Positions 8,451-17,623 are shown, numbered from the stretch's first letter. The stretch is DNA of 54,751 nt from Pseudomonadota bacterium (GCA_023411815.1 JAEYOJ010000069.1:1-54751); one strand, 5' to 3'. Translations and numbers: made by a program. Notes: generated by a model from the sequence alone, not told the origin.

Positions 8451-8924
8451 GCAGCGGCCAGTGAGTAGATCAATCACTCTTTAAGCCGGAGCCCGAAGCG
8501 TTCCATTCCGCGCCCCTGCGATGGGCTGCTTTTCTGAAATAATAGGCATGCTCAATAACACTTGCACCATCCCCTGTTCGCAATAAAAGCCCGGCTTGGA
8601 CCGGGCTCTCCTGTTTCTGACAGCGCATGACCAGGCAGGGCTATTCCGAACCGTTGCCTGCGTGAAGGAAGCGGACTGTGGCCTCCATTCGGGGGAGGAA
8701 AATCCAGTTTTGGAATCATGCACCCGGCCAGGGATGACCGAGCGACCACGCACATTGAGGCCGCTGGGCGTCACGGCGCATGGGGCGTCTTCATAATTCG
8801 ATATATGGAATTATTTTAGTTCTGTGTACATAGTTTAGTGCACATCGTTTAGAGGACGTGCTAGGCGTCCATTAATTTCACTAGTTGATATTTCCCCCCA
8901 TCCAAGGATTCCGGAGGATCGTTC
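8451..8924 (+). other. 474-base intergenic region; terminator and leader of the RCC1 protein
   Basis: I see no convincing gene here. AGCCCGG (8588-8594) pairs with CCGGGCT (8601-8607) and is followed by CTCCTGTTTCT, a plausible weak terminator for the upstream genes. The last 140 bases are AT-rich and probably hold the promoter of the RCC1-like gene, including the dyad at 8793-8814. Confidence 0.5.
8793..8814. promoter_or_regulatory. Candidate operator dyad upstream of the RCC1-like gene
   Basis: ATAATTC (8793-8799) and GAATTAT (8808-8814) form a perfect 7-bp dyad with an 8-base AT-rich spacer, about 110 bases before the ATG at 8925. No regulator is assigned. Confidence 0.3.
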
Positions 8925-10556
8925 ATGAACGGTGACAAGCGTACCTGCGTGCGCCTGCGCGCGCTCGTGTCCACTTCTCTTGCGCTGCTCTGCGTGTTTA
9001 CATTCTGCGCGCCAGCGTCGGCCTTGGCGCAGAAGATCGTCGGTGGCAACGTTCATACCCTTGCCTTGCGGGCGGACGGCAGGCTGTGGGCCTGGGGATA
9101 CAATTACTACGGCCAGCTGGGCGATGGAACCAAGGCCAACAAAAGCAGTCCTGTGCAGGTCCTGCTGCCTGCGGGTGTCAGCAAATTCACCGCCATGGCC
9201 GCCGGAAAGTATCATTCCTTGGCTCTGACTGCGGACGGCAAGCTGTGGGCCTGGGGGTACAATGATGACGGTCAGTTGGGCGACGGGACCAATATAGACA
9301 AGAGCAGTCCAGTGGAGATCACGCCCGCGGGCGTCAGCTTCACGGCCGTGGCGGCCGGAGCTTGGCATTCCCTGGCCCTGGCCGCGGACGGCAAGATCTG
9401 GGCCTGGGGATACAATGGTTACGGGCTCTTCGGAGATGGGGACACGGTCGATAGCCTAATCCCGAAACAGGTCCCGCTCCCAGCGGGCGTCAGCAAGTTC
9501 ACCACTGTGGCGGCGGGCTATGAATTTTCCCTGGCCCTGGCCGATGACGGCACGCTGTGGGCCTGGGGAAAAAATGAATCCGGGCAACTGGGCGACGGGA
9601 GCAATGTCGATAAGAGCAGTCCCGTGCAGGTCCCGCTGCCCGCAGGCGTCAGCAAGTTCACCGCTATGGCGGCTGGTGCTTACCATTCCCTGGGCTTGGC
9701 CGATAACGGCACGCTCTGGGCCTGGGGGAACAATAGTGATGGTCGGCTGGGCGACGGGAGCAATGTCGGCAAGAGCAGTCCCGTACAGGTCCCGCTGCCC
9801 GCTGGCGTCAGCAAGTTCACCGCCGTGGCGGGCGGCTATAATCATTCCCTGGCCCTGGCCGATGACGGCACGTTCTGGGCCTGGGGATACAATAATAAAG
9901 GGCAGCTGGGCGATGGGACCATAATAGACAAGCGCAGTCCCGTGCAGGTTCCGTTACCATCGGGCGTCAGTGGTTTCACCGTTCTGGCGGCTGGTGGTTA
10001 CCATTCCTTGGCTTTGACCCCGGACGGCACGCTCTGGACCTGGGGAAACAATACTTACGGGAGACTGGGCGACGGGACTACGGTCGACAAGAGCAGTCCC
10101 GTGCAGACCAAGGGACCGGACGGCAACGGCTGCCTGGACCTGAGACTGGCCATCTTCCCGCATGGAGCCCAGGGTGAAGCGCCGCTGACGGTAAGCTTTT
10201 CTTCATCTCATACGTCGCTGGCCACGGCGGAGCGCTGGGATTTCGGCGACGGCCACACGAGCAGCGGCACGACGGCGAGCCACACCTTCGACACGCCCGG
10301 ACTGTACACGGTGACATTCTCCGAGGATGTGCCGGGTGGCACCCCGATCACCACTAGCACGCAGGACACCACGATCACGGTCCAGGTGCTCGACAGCGGA
10401 TCAGGCGGCGGGGGCGGAGGCGGCTCGGGTGGTGGATCGGGCAGTGGAGGTGGCGGGGGCGGAGGCTGCGCCCTGAGTCCTTCGGCCAGCCCTGGACTTG
10501 AGTGGCTGCTGCTGTTCGCGCCGGTCCTCCTGTCCCGACTGCGCAGGAAACCCTAA
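8925..10556 (+). CDS. Secreted RCC1-like seven-repeat propeller with PKD domain and C-terminal sorting signal
   Basis: This 543-residue exported protein starts with a basic, hydrophobic signal peptide (residues 1-36, ending ASALAQ). Seven RCC1-type repeats of about 52 residues follow (about 38-400). Each carries SLAL..DG.LWAWG.N and GQLGDGT...SSPVQV, and together they would close a seven-bladed propeller. A PKD-like immunoglobulin domain follows (about 410-490, ERWDFGDGHTSSG). The end has a Gly/Ser-rich linker, one Cys, a hydrophobic stretch (LEWLLLFAPVLL) and a basic tail. This tripartite end resembles the GlyGly-CTERM and related sorting signals, implying processing and surface anchoring. 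Repeats are very similar at DNA level, so copy number may vary between strains. Ligand and function are unknown. GGAGG lies before the ATG. Confidence 0.88.
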   Translation: MNGDKRTCVRLRALVSTSLALLCVFTFCAPASALAQKIVGGNVHTLALRADGRLWAWGYNYYGQLGDGTKANKSSPVQVLLPAGVSKFTAMAAGKYHSLALTADGKLWAWGYNDDGQLGDGTNIDKSSPVEITPAGVSFTAVAAGAWHSLALAADGKIWAWGYNGYGLFGDGDTVDSLIPKQVPLPAGVSKFTTVAAGYEFSLALADDGTLWAWGKNESGQLGDGSNVDKSSPVQVPLPAGVSKFTAMAAGAYHSLGLADNGTLWAWGNNSDGRLGDGSNVGKSSPVQVPLPAGVSKFTAVAGGYNHSLALADDGTFWAWGYNNKGQLGDGTIIDKRSPVQVPLPSGVSGFTVLAAGGYHSLALTPDGTLWTWGNNTYGRLGDGTTVDKSSPVQTKGPDGNGCLDLRLAIFPHGAQGEAPLTVSFSSSHTSLATAERWDFGDGHTSSGTTASHTFDTPGLYTVTFSEDVPGGTPITTSTQDTTITVQVLDSGSGGGGGGGSGGGSGSGGGGGGGCALSPSASPGLEWLLLFAPVLLSRLRRKP

Positions 10557-10587
10557 CGACGCGTCTCCGTCAGGCGCAGACAAACGA

Positions 10588-10615
10588 AGAAAGCCCGGCC
10601 TAGGCCGGGCTTTCT
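10588..10615. terminator. Bidirectional terminator
   Basis: A perfect 28-base palindrome, AGAAAGCCCGGCCT followed by its complement, has A-rich sequence on the left and a short T-run on the right. It sits between two convergent genes, so it can end transcription from both sides. Confidence 0.85.
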
Positions 10616-10648
10616 CGTGCGATCGCTCTGCAAATCGGGGCTGTGGGC

Positions 10649-11809
10649 CTACACCGCCTTCTTCACCGCCTCGATGATCTTCTTCTGGTCGTCCTGCGTG
10701 AGGTACGGGTGCATGGGCAGACTGAGGATGGTCTTGGACAGGCCTTCGCTCACGGGCATGCTGCCCTGCCTGTAGCCCAGGTACTTGAACACGGGCTGCA
10801 GGTGGCAGGGGATGGGGTAGTAGATCATGGTCGGGATGTCCTGAGCCTTGAGCGCGGCCTGCAGCGCGTCGCGTTCCGTGGCGCCCTTGGTCAGGATGGA
10901 GTACTGGGCCCAGGAGGAGCGGTAGCCTTCCGGGATGAGCGGGGTTTCGACCTTGCCCTTAAGGCCAGCGTCATAGCATTCGGCCACGGCCTGGCGGGCG
11001 TCCAGCTCGGCCGGGAAGATGCGCAGCTTGGCCTTGAGCACCACGGCCTGGAAGGTGTCGAAGCGGGCGTTCAGGCCCAGGCGCACGTTGTAGTAGCGGT
11101 CGTGGCCCATGCCGTGCACGCGGATGGAGCGCATGACGTCGGCCAGGTTGTCGTCGTTGGTGAACACCGCGCCGCCGTCGCCGTACACGCCCAGCGGCTT
11201 GGCCGGGAAGAAGCTCGTGGCGGTCACGTGCGGGATGGCGCTGACCGGGCGGCCCTTGTACACGCCGCCGAAGCCCTGGGCCGAGTCGCCGATGACCTGC
11301 AGCTTCTCGCGGGCCGCGATGGCCATGATGCGGTCGTAGTCAGCGGGCAGACCGAAGAGGTCCACGGGCATGATGGCCTTGAGCGTGAGGTTCTCGTAGC
11401 CGGCCGGCAGCGGATGGATGGACGGGTCCTTGGCCTTGAGGGCCTTGATGGCCAGCTCCAGCTTGTCCGGATCGATGTTGAAGGTGCGCGGGTCCACGTC
11501 GACCACCACGGGCGTCGCGCCCAGCAGCGCGATGGACTCCAGCGTGGCGAAGAAGGTGAAGGGCGTGGTCAGCACCGCGTCGCCTGCTCCGATGCCCATG
11601 GCCATGAGCGGCATGAGCAGGGCGTCGGTGCCCGAGGAACAGGTGATGGCGTGCTTGGTGCTGGCGAAGGCGGCGAGCTGGTCCTCGACCTCCTTGATCT
11701 CCGGGCCCATGATGAACTGGCAGTGGCTGAACACGCGGTCGAAGCCCTGGCGGATTTCCTGTTCCACCTGGGCGAGTTGGCTCTTGATATCCACGAATGG
11801 GATAGCCAT
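10649..11809 (-). CDS. DegT/DnrJ/EryC1/StrS family sugar aminotransferase (WbpE-like)
   Basis: This 386-residue PLP enzyme has the family's fold type I signatures: IPFVDIKSQ at the N-terminus, SSGTDAL (residues 58-64), GDSAQGFGG, and the Schiff-base lysine K204 in FFPAKPLGVYGDGG. These enzymes transfer an amino group to a keto-sugar nucleotide. The sequence feels closest to the WbpE/WlbC group, which makes 3-amino uronic sugars for surface polysaccharides, but the substrate is not proven. ATG 11809 was chosen because AGGAG lies eight bases upstream and it begins the conserved domain; an upstream in-frame ATG at 11953 adds 48 unconserved residues. No other sugar-nucleotide genes are adjacent. 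The gene ends at the bidirectional terminator. Confidence 0.9.
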   Translation of the reverse strand: MAIPFVDIKSQLAQVEQEIRQGFDRVFSHCQFIMGPEIKEVEDQLAAFASTKHAITCSSGTDALLMPLMAMGIGAGDAVLTTPFTFFATLESIALLGATPVVVDVDPRTFNIDPDKLELAIKALKAKDPSIHPLPAGYENLTLKAIMPVDLFGLPADYDRIMAIAAREKLQVIGDSAQGFGGVYKGRPVSAIPHVTATSFFPAKPLGVYGDGGAVFTNDDNLADVMRSIRVHGMGHDRYYNVRLGLNARFDTFQAVVLKAKLRIFPAELDARQAVAECYDAGLKGKVETPLIPEGYRSSWAQYSILTKGATERDALQAALKAQDIPTMIYYPIPCHLQPVFKYLGYRQGSMPVSEGLSKTILSLPMHPYLTQDDQKKIIEAVKKAV

Positions 11810-12072
11810 GGGGAGGACTCCTTGAGATGCGCGGGCGGAGATCGGTAGGTTGGGCTGCGGATCGTTCCGGCCCGCGTGGTGATTGTGTCGGTTCTTGTTG
11901 ATTGGCGCAAAGGCGCAAGGAGTTCGCATACGCCGCTTGGCATCCGAAGGCAAATGCTTTCGACCGATGGCCAGCGGCGCCTATTGCCGGATTGGCTGAT
12001 CCGTTGGATATTTTGTAATGGGCGTGACACAAGCCTGGAACACGATGCCTCACGGGTAAGAGGAAATGGAAC

Positions 12073-12834
12073 ATGAGCGATCGCTTGATGGATTTGTTGT
12101 TCGAGGTGCACCATGGCTTGCAACGCCAAGGGCCGGGCAGCCGTGAGAGCACTCGTAAGGCCCTGGGCCTGATCCCCGGCCTGCCGAAGCGGCCGTCAAT
12201 CCTGGACGTGGGCTGCGGCTCGGGGAGCCAAAGCCTGGACTTGGCCGAATTGACCGGCGGCGTGGTCACGGCCGTGGATATCCATCAGCCCTTTCTGGAT
12301 CAACTCCGGACGGCTGCCGAAGCCAGGGGGCTGGCTGAGCGTGTCGTGCCGCTCCAAGGCGATATGAGCGACCTGAGCGGTCTGGGACTGCCCGTTTCCA
12401 GTTTCGACCTGCTCTGGTCCGAGGGCGCGCTGTATTCCATCGGCCTGGAGCACGCCTTGCGCGCCGTGCGGCCGTTTCTGCGCCCAGGCGGCTGCCTGGC
12501 CTTCACGGAATTGAGCTGGCTTACGGACCAGCGTCCCGCCGAGGCCGTAAGTTTCTGGATCGAGAATTACCCCGAGCTTACCGACATCGGCGGCAACCTC
12601 GAGCGTCTCAAATCCGTCGGCTTTGTGCATTTGGACCATTTCACGTTGCCGGACGAGGATTGGTGGCGGAAATATTATACGCCCTTGGAGGCTAATTTGA
12701 CGGCATTCGAGCGAAAGCACTCCGGCGATCCCGAGGCCTTGCAGGTGGTTGCCATGACACGCAAGGAAGTCAGCCTCTTCAAGAGGTTTTCCGAGACTTA
12801 CGGCTACGTATTTTACGTAGCGCGTGTCGGATAG
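12073..12834 (+). CDS. Class I SAM-dependent methyltransferase
   Basis: This 253-residue protein has the Rossmann methyltransferase motif I ILDVGCGSGSQSLDLAEL (about residues 40-57). An acidic motif II follows (VTAVDIHQPFLDQL), then the PVSSFDLLWSEGALYSIGLEHAL region and the product-binding GGCLAFTELSW. It resembles UbiE/Coq5-type small-molecule or lipid methyltransferases. The acceptor is unknown. It is divergent from the aminotransferase, with 263 bases between starts, and is followed at once by a terminator, so it is probably a single-gene unit. AGGA lies eight bases before the ATG. Confidence 0.88.
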   Translation: MSDRLMDLLFEVHHGLQRQGPGSRESTRKALGLIPGLPKRPSILDVGCGSGSQSLDLAELTGGVVTAVDIHQPFLDQLRTAAEARGLAERVVPLQGDMSDLSGLGLPVSSFDLLWSEGALYSIGLEHALRAVRPFLRPGGCLAFTELSWLTDQRPAEAVSFWIENYPELTDIGGNLERLKSVGFVHLDHFTLPDEDWWRKYYTPLEANLTAFERKHSGDPEALQVVAMTRKEVSLFKRFSETYGYVFYVARVG

Positions 12835-12871
12835 ACGGAACAGGAGAACGGCACCGAAGCGAGACTCGAGG

Positions 12872-12899
12872 AATCGGAGAGGTCGCACCCTCTCCGATT
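12872..12899. terminator. Terminator between convergent genes
   Basis: AATCGGAGAGG (12872-12882) pairs with CCTCTCCGATT (12889-12899) in a perfect 11-bp stem. It lies between the ends of the methyltransferase gene and the ExeA-like gene. The T-run is short. Confidence 0.75.
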
Positions 12900-12901
12900 T
12901 C

Positions 12902-14212
12902 TCAGGTTGTCATGTCGCTCCGCGTGTTCTCGCTGACTGCGTCGCCTCCCTCGGCATGGGTCTGCTGGGGAAAGAGTATGATTTGTCCCACCTCGATGCT
13001 GTTCGGGTCCAGGATGGCCGGATTGGCGGACAGCACGGCCGCCAGGGCCTTGCGATCGGCACGGCCGTAGACCTTGCGGCACAGGCTCAGCAGTGAGTCG
13101 CCCGGCGCCACGACCACCTCTTGCAGGCGTCTGTCCACATCCGCGCACGACTCCGTGGCGACCGATGGCCGCAGTACGACGATGCCCGCGAAAGGCCCTG
13201 CCGTGGTTTCCAGGTCAGCCCAACTCGGCGCGGGAGTGCCGGCCATCCAGGGGGCTTCGAACCGCTGCACGCTGGCAGAGGCCTGGCCCAGCAGGTCGCC
13301 GGCCATGCTTTCCAGACCGTGGACAAGGGACTGGCGCGCCGACCAGGCCAGGGCCGAGATGAGCAACAGGGAGGCGGCCGCCGTGGCCAGGGTCTTGCCC
13401 ATGGGCAGGCGGCGCGGAGCATGGCTCGGCATGTCGCCCAAGGCCTGGCGGACCATGGCGCATGTGACGGGAAAGCAGCCGCGGGCCTGGCCCGAGGCCA
13501 GGACAGCCTCGGCGAGCATGTCCAGCAGCCTGGGCAGGCCGCCGGACAGCTCGGCAAGTCGGCGGCGGGCCTTGGAGGTGAAGGCCTCGCCCTTGCCGTC
13601 CGGCAGGCGTTCATACTTCCAGCGCAAATAGGCCGTGCTTTCACGCAGTTCCATGGGGCGCAGCAAGACCCTGCGGCAGAAACCGCCCAGAGGGCGCAAT
13701 TCGGGCTCGTCGAGTCTGTCCAGAAGCTCGGGACGGCCCACGAGCACCAACTGCACGGCGCTTCGGCCCGGCTGCCACGGATTGGCCAGGTAGGCCAAGG
13801 CCTTGAGAGTGCCGGGAGCAAGCAGCTCGGCGGAATCCACCACGAGCGCCACTTCGCTGCCCAGCTCGCCGGCCATGTACAGCAGGCGCAAGGTCTCCGC
13901 CGGTTTGAGGCTTTGCCGGGAATCCTGGGCGATGCCGGCCACGCGCGCCAGCTCGCGCACGAGCCCGCCTAAGGACAGGCTCGCTCCATCCGCCAGGAGG
14001 GTTCGCCTCCCTTCGCTGGCGTATGCCTCGGACAGGACGCGGGCCAGGGTGCTCTTGCCCACTCCCGGCCTGCCCGTCAGGCAGATGTAGCCGGCCCGCT
14101 CGCGCAGGCCGCGCACGATGGTGTCCAGGACCTTTCCATGCGTCTTTCCCTGGAACCAGTCGCAATTGCTTCCGTCCCGATGCCTTTCCCGCGTCTCCAG
14201 CGCGCTCCACAT
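12902..14212 (-). CDS. ExeA/GspA-like AAA ATPase with membrane helix and C-terminal LysM domain
   Basis: This 436-residue protein has a Walker A box GRPGVGKST (residues 47-55), a Walker B-like VALVVDSAELL, and a sensor-like LVGRPELLDRL. These are typical of the ExeA/GspA ATPase family, which helps build type II secretion or other envelope complexes through the cell wall. A single membrane helix lies near residues 275-292. The periplasmic tail ends in a LysM domain (about 375-425: VVVAPGDSLLSLCRKVYGRADRK...LSANP...IEVGQIILFP), which would bind peptidoglycan. The usual N-terminal segment of ExeA (YFGFREKPF-like) is missing. No secretion genes are adjacent. The ribosome binding site is weak, so the start is moderately sure. 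Confidence 0.82.
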   Translation of the reverse strand: MWSALETRERHRDGSNCDWFQGKTHGKVLDTIVRGLRERAGYICLTGRPGVGKSTLARVLSEAYASEGRRTLLADGASLSLGGLVRELARVAGIAQDSRQSLKPAETLRLLYMAGELGSEVALVVDSAELLAPGTLKALAYLANPWQPGRSAVQLVLVGRPELLDRLDEPELRPLGGFCRRVLLRPMELRESTAYLRWKYERLPDGKGEAFTSKARRRLAELSGGLPRLLDMLAEAVLASGQARGCFPVTCAMVRQALGDMPSHAPRRLPMGKTLATAAASLLLISALAWSARQSLVHGLESMAGDLLGQASASVQRFEAPWMAGTPAPSWADLETTAGPFAGIVVLRPSVATESCADVDRRLQEVVVAPGDSLLSLCRKVYGRADRKALAAVLSANPAILDPNSIEVGQIILFPQQTHAEGGDAVSENTRSDMTT

Positions 14213-14544
14213 GACGAACCGCCCCCTCTAGAAAAAAGCGCCCCCGATCCCCCGGCCTCCCCTTTCCATTTCCTTTCCCGCGCGGATGCCACCCGCCCGG
14301 ATTAACCCGGCAGAGAGGGAAAGGAGCATGTTTAGCAGATTGCAGCGAGATGTGCCTGGGGACAAGGATTCTTAAGGCGCGTATCAATCATGCCGCAGAC
14401 CACGGAAAAGAAGGCGCGTACCCGGAGAAAGGCACGCTTCTGGTCGACGCTGCACGCGCAGGGGCGAGGCGGAGTGGTTCAGGGGGGAGTCCGCCGCATG
14501 CGGGAGAAGCGCATGCGCGTATTGAAACGGAGTGGAAGGCGGTA
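14213..14544 (-). other. 332-base region between two minus-strand genes; no clear gene
   Basis: No convincing coding region or RNA gene was found. A 15-codon plus-strand reading frame at 14328-14375 follows a strong AAAGGAG and ends in TAA. It could be a leader peptide, but nothing supports its expression. A CGCATGCG-type palindrome lies near 14510. Confidence 0.4.
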
Positions 14545-16206
14545 TCAGCGCTGCAGGGTCATGCGGCCCTGGCCGCGTCGCTCCCGCAGCAGGCTTTCCA
14601 GATCGAACTTCTTTACGCGGTAGCCCATCTGGCGCAGGGTTATTCCAAGCTCCCTGGCCGCGCGGGACTGCACCCAATTGTGGCGTTCCAGAGCCGAGAC
14701 GACCTCGCGGCGTTCTATCTCCAGAAGGGAGACCTGCTCCTCGGAGCGGGGCTGGACGATATCGCTGCCGATGAAGAAGTGGGGCGGGATGTCCTCCAGG
14801 TCCACGTGCGGGTCCTCGACCATGATGGACAGCCGTTCCAGCAGGTTCTCCATCTCCCGCACGTTGCCCGGCCAGTCGTAGCGCAGCAGGGCTTCCAGGG
14901 CCCTGGGCCGCAGGGTCAGTCGGCGTCCGTACTCGCGGTCCAGCCTGTCCAGGAAATGGTTGATGAGCGCGGGAATGTCGTCGGCGCGTTCGCGCAGGGA
15001 CGGCACGCGGATGGGGAAGACGTTGAGCCTGTAGAAGAGGTCCTCGCGGAAGTCGCCCTCGCGCACGGCCTCGGTCAGGTCGCGGTTGGTGGCGGCGATG
15101 ATGCGCACGTCGACCTTGCGCGTGCGCGTGGAGCCCAGGCGCTCGAACTCCTTCTCCTGCAGGAAGCGAAGCAGCTTGGCCTGCAGGCCGGGGGATATCT
15201 CGCCGATCTCGTCCAGGAACAGGGAGCCCTTGTCGGCCTCCTCGATGCGGCCGGGCTTGATGTTCGTCGCGCCCGTGAAGGCGCCCCTCTCGTGGCCGAA
15301 CAGCTCGGATTCCAGGAGGTTCTCGGGAATGGCCGCACAGTTGACCTTGATGAACGGGAAGGAGTTCCTGTCGGACAGCTCGTGGATGAACTGGGCGGTC
15401 AGGGTCTTGCCCGTGCCGGATTCGCCCAGCAGGAGCACCGTGGCCCTGGTGGGCGCGACCTTCTCGATCATCTGGCGCACGCGCAGCATGGACGGGCTCT
15501 TGCCCACGATGAAGAAGCGCTGGTAGTTCTTGGACAGCTTGGAGCGCAGGTTCACGTTTTCGCGCTTGAGGCGCTCCTCGCGCGCTTGGACCTGTTTCAC
15601 AAGACTGTAGAACTGGCCGATGAGCGTGGCCACGATGGTCAGGAAGCGCACGTCCTCCTCGAAGGATATCTCGTCGCCGAACAGGCGGTCCACGTTGAGC
15701 ACGCCCACGGGCTTGTCCTGCAGCAGGATGGGCACGCCCAGGAAGGAAATGCGGTCCTTCTCGAACCGCCTGGACTGGGTCCTATCCAGGAAGAGCGGCT
15801 CCTTGTGGATGTCCGGGACCACGAAGGGCTTGGCCGTGGAGAATATGCGGCCGGTGACGCCTTCGTCCAGCCGGTACACGCCGCGCTGCCTCTCCTCGGC
15901 GCTCAGGCCGTGGGAGGCGCGGATGGCCAGCTGCCCGTTGTCGTCCAGGAGGGTGATGGTGGCCCGCTTCATGGACATGGAATCGGAGAGGATGCGCAGC
16001 ACCTCTTCCAATGTGCGTTCCAGGTCCAGCGCATGGCCGATGATGTTGGCTATCTCGAAGAGAACCTTGAGTTCTATGGCGCCTATGGATGTCATGCGCG
16101 GCCATGTAGCAAGGAGCATACCCGGAAGCCGCGAACTCGGCCGACATTTATCCTGCGTGCGAGAGCTTCGTTCAACCGTTGGTTTTGACATGACTTTTCT
16201 GGCCAT
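14545..16206 (-). CDS. NifA-like sigma-54-dependent transcriptional activator (GAF-AAA-Fis)
   Basis: This 553-residue activator has a GAF domain (about 45-205) with the NifA-type segments ATITLLDDNGQLAI, GVTGRIF and ISFLGVPI. A sigma-54 interaction AAA+ domain follows, with Walker A GESGTGKT (261-268) and the sigma-54 contact loop GAFTGA (308-313). The end is a Fis-type helix-turn-helix (about 508-545, RAARELGITLRQMGYRVKKF). The last block is characteristic of NifA, which activates nitrogenase genes with RNA polymerase-sigma-54. The interdomain cysteines of oxygen-sensitive rhizobial NifA are not seen. No nif genes are in the window, so it may serve another sigma-54 regulon. ATG 16206 gives the longest form; ATG 16095 (MTSIGAIELK) is also possible, as no clear ribosome binding site decides. 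Confidence 0.85.
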   Translation of the reverse strand: MARKVMSKPTVERSSRTQDKCRPSSRLPGMLLATWPRMTSIGAIELKVLFEIANIIGHALDLERTLEEVLRILSDSMSMKRATITLLDDNGQLAIRASHGLSAEERQRGVYRLDEGVTGRIFSTAKPFVVPDIHKEPLFLDRTQSRRFEKDRISFLGVPILLQDKPVGVLNVDRLFGDEISFEEDVRFLTIVATLIGQFYSLVKQVQAREERLKRENVNLRSKLSKNYQRFFIVGKSPSMLRVRQMIEKVAPTRATVLLLGESGTGKTLTAQFIHELSDRNSFPFIKVNCAAIPENLLESELFGHERGAFTGATNIKPGRIEEADKGSLFLDEIGEISPGLQAKLLRFLQEKEFERLGSTRTRKVDVRIIAATNRDLTEAVREGDFREDLFYRLNVFPIRVPSLRERADDIPALINHFLDRLDREYGRRLTLRPRALEALLRYDWPGNVREMENLLERLSIMVEDPHVDLEDIPPHFFIGSDIVQPRSEEQVSLLEIERREVVSALERHNWVQSRAARELGITLRQMGYRVKKFDLESLLRERRGQGRMTLQR

Positions 16207-16369
16207 CCGCCGGCTGGTCGTCTGCTTTTTGCAGACTAGAGTCCAAAGCCTTGCTTACAAAAAAGTAAAAACAGGCGTTCCCAAATTATCGCCTCTGTCA
16301 ATATGCTACAAAAAGGTCCAGCCCCTTCCCGCATGGTCAGCGCCGAAGGCAACGGATCGTCCGGGCGGA

Positions 16370-17506
16370 TCAGGGCTTCGGGCCCAGCGTGTCCGCGGCA
16401 TGGGCCCCGCGCTTGCCCATGGGCTGCTCCTCGCCCCTGGTGGTGTCCTTGCGGGTTTGATGCTCCATCTCGGCGTTGAATTCCGCGCCGAACAGCACGA
16501 CGTAGGCCGTGATGAACAGCCACATGAGCAGGATGACCACCGCGCCGAGCGCGCCGTAGGTCTCGTTGTAGTTGCCGAAGCGGCTCACGTACAGGGAGAA
16601 GAGCAGGGACGCTCCTATCCAGGCCACGGTCGCCCCGGCCGAGCCCCAGCTCACCCAGCGCCAGCGGGGCTGGTCGCGGTCCGGCCCGTAGCGGTAGAGC
16701 ACGGACAGGGCCAGCATGCCGGCAATGGCCAGCACCGGCCAGCGGGCGATGCTCACAGTCCACATGACCGCGTCGGGCAGGCCTAGGTTGTCGAGCAGGG
16801 CGGGCATGGCCACCACGGCCGTCAGGGCCAGGATGAAAAACACCAGCCCGCTGAAGGTGAGCAGCAGGGAAATGGCGTTGAGCTTGAGGAATCCCCGGCT
16901 CTCCTGCTCGTCATAGGCGATGTTCAGGGCCTGGATGAGCCCCTTCATGCCCTTGGACGCGCTCCACAGGGCCAGCAGGACGCCCGCGACGGCGCCCAGG
17001 CTCAGGGCTCCGCCCGCGCCGGAAACGACCTGAGACAATTGGCTCTGGATGATGGACCTGGCGTCGGGGGGCAGCACTCCGCTGACCTCGCCGATCTGGC
17101 TCTGCAACTGGGCCGGATCGGCCAGCAGGCCGTAGATGGATATGAGCGCCGCAATGGCCGGGAAAAGGGCCAGCATGGCGTAAAAGGCCACGCCCGCGGC
17201 CACCAGCGACAGGTTGTCCCTGGACTGCTCGCGCCATGTGCGCAGCAGGATGTCCCGCCAGCCCGGCTTGGGTATTTCGCCCGGCCTGGCGGCCTCGCGG
17301 CCGCGGCCATGCTCTCCGTGCGCCTCCCTGCGTTTCTCCGCTGCTTCCCGTTTTTCCTTGAGGGAGGGCACGCGCCGGTCGAGGCGCGCCGGATCGCGCC
17401 GGTCCGGGAACTTGCTCACGCGCCGATCGGGCTGCGGTGAATCCTTCCGGCCCGGTCCCTGGCCCTGGGTCGGGCCCTGCGGACCCTTGCGTACTGGTTG
17501 CGCCAT
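16370..17506 (-). CDS. YihY/BrkB family inner-membrane protein
   Basis: This 378-residue protein starts with a highly charged cytoplasmic segment (about residues 1-90). Six hydrophobic helices follow, typical of the YihY/BrkB family once named ribonuclease BN. Recognisable pieces are SLVAAGVAFYAMLALFPAIAALISIYGL, ALNIAYDEQESRGFLK and RWRWVSWGSAGATVAW. The molecular function of the family is not settled; transport or an envelope role is likely. ATG 17506 is preceded by AGGAGG at six bases; an upstream ATG at 17587 has no such site. A second, different member occurs at 47193-48554. The next gene downstream is the NifA-like regulator, 163 bases away. Confidence 0.88.
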   Translation of the reverse strand: MAQPVRKGPQGPTQGQGPGRKDSPQPDRRVSKFPDRRDPARLDRRVPSLKEKREAAEKRREAHGEHGRGREAARPGEIPKPGWRDILLRTWREQSRDNLSLVAAGVAFYAMLALFPAIAALISIYGLLADPAQLQSQIGEVSGVLPPDARSIIQSQLSQVVSGAGGALSLGAVAGVLLALWSASKGMKGLIQALNIAYDEQESRGFLKLNAISLLLTFSGLVFFILALTAVVAMPALLDNLGLPDAVMWTVSIARWPVLAIAGMLALSVLYRYGPDRDQPRWRWVSWGSAGATVAWIGASLLFSLYVSRFGNYNETYGALGAVVILLMWLFITAYVVLFGAEFNAEMEHQTRKDTTRGEEQPMGKRGAHAADTLGPKP

Positions 17507-17623
17507 GCGAGGCCTCCTTGCTGCCTCCTCCCCTCGGCAGCATAGGCAATGGGGCAAGGGCTGTGTGAATGGGAAATTTGACCGCAATTTATAACGATGC
17601 GCCGGCTGCCGCCTCGGCGGCCT

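Noticed and set aside
8588..8607. Hairpin considered as an independent small RNA
   Set aside because: The stem is only seven base pairs and no promoter or further structure was seen; a weak terminator is the simpler reading.
9000..10100. Regular DNA repeats resembling a CRISPR or satellite array
   Set aside because: The period of about 156 bases is in frame and encodes RCC1 propeller blades, so these are coding repeats.
10643..11848. Long plus-strand open frame over the DegT aminotransferase gene
   Set aside because: It is rich in His, Gly and Val as expected for a shadow frame; the minus-strand enzyme has all PLP motifs.
14460..14530. Possible tRNA-like sequence (GAGTGGTTCAGGGGG...)
   Set aside because: It recalls a Ser/Leu tRNA D-arm, but no acceptor stem, anticodon arm or T-arm consensus could be paired around it.
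14350..16188. Long plus-strand open frame (612 codons)
   Set aside because: It is antisense to the NifA-like gene, whose GAF, AAA and Fis motifs are unmistakable; the frame has no domain and no ribosome binding site.
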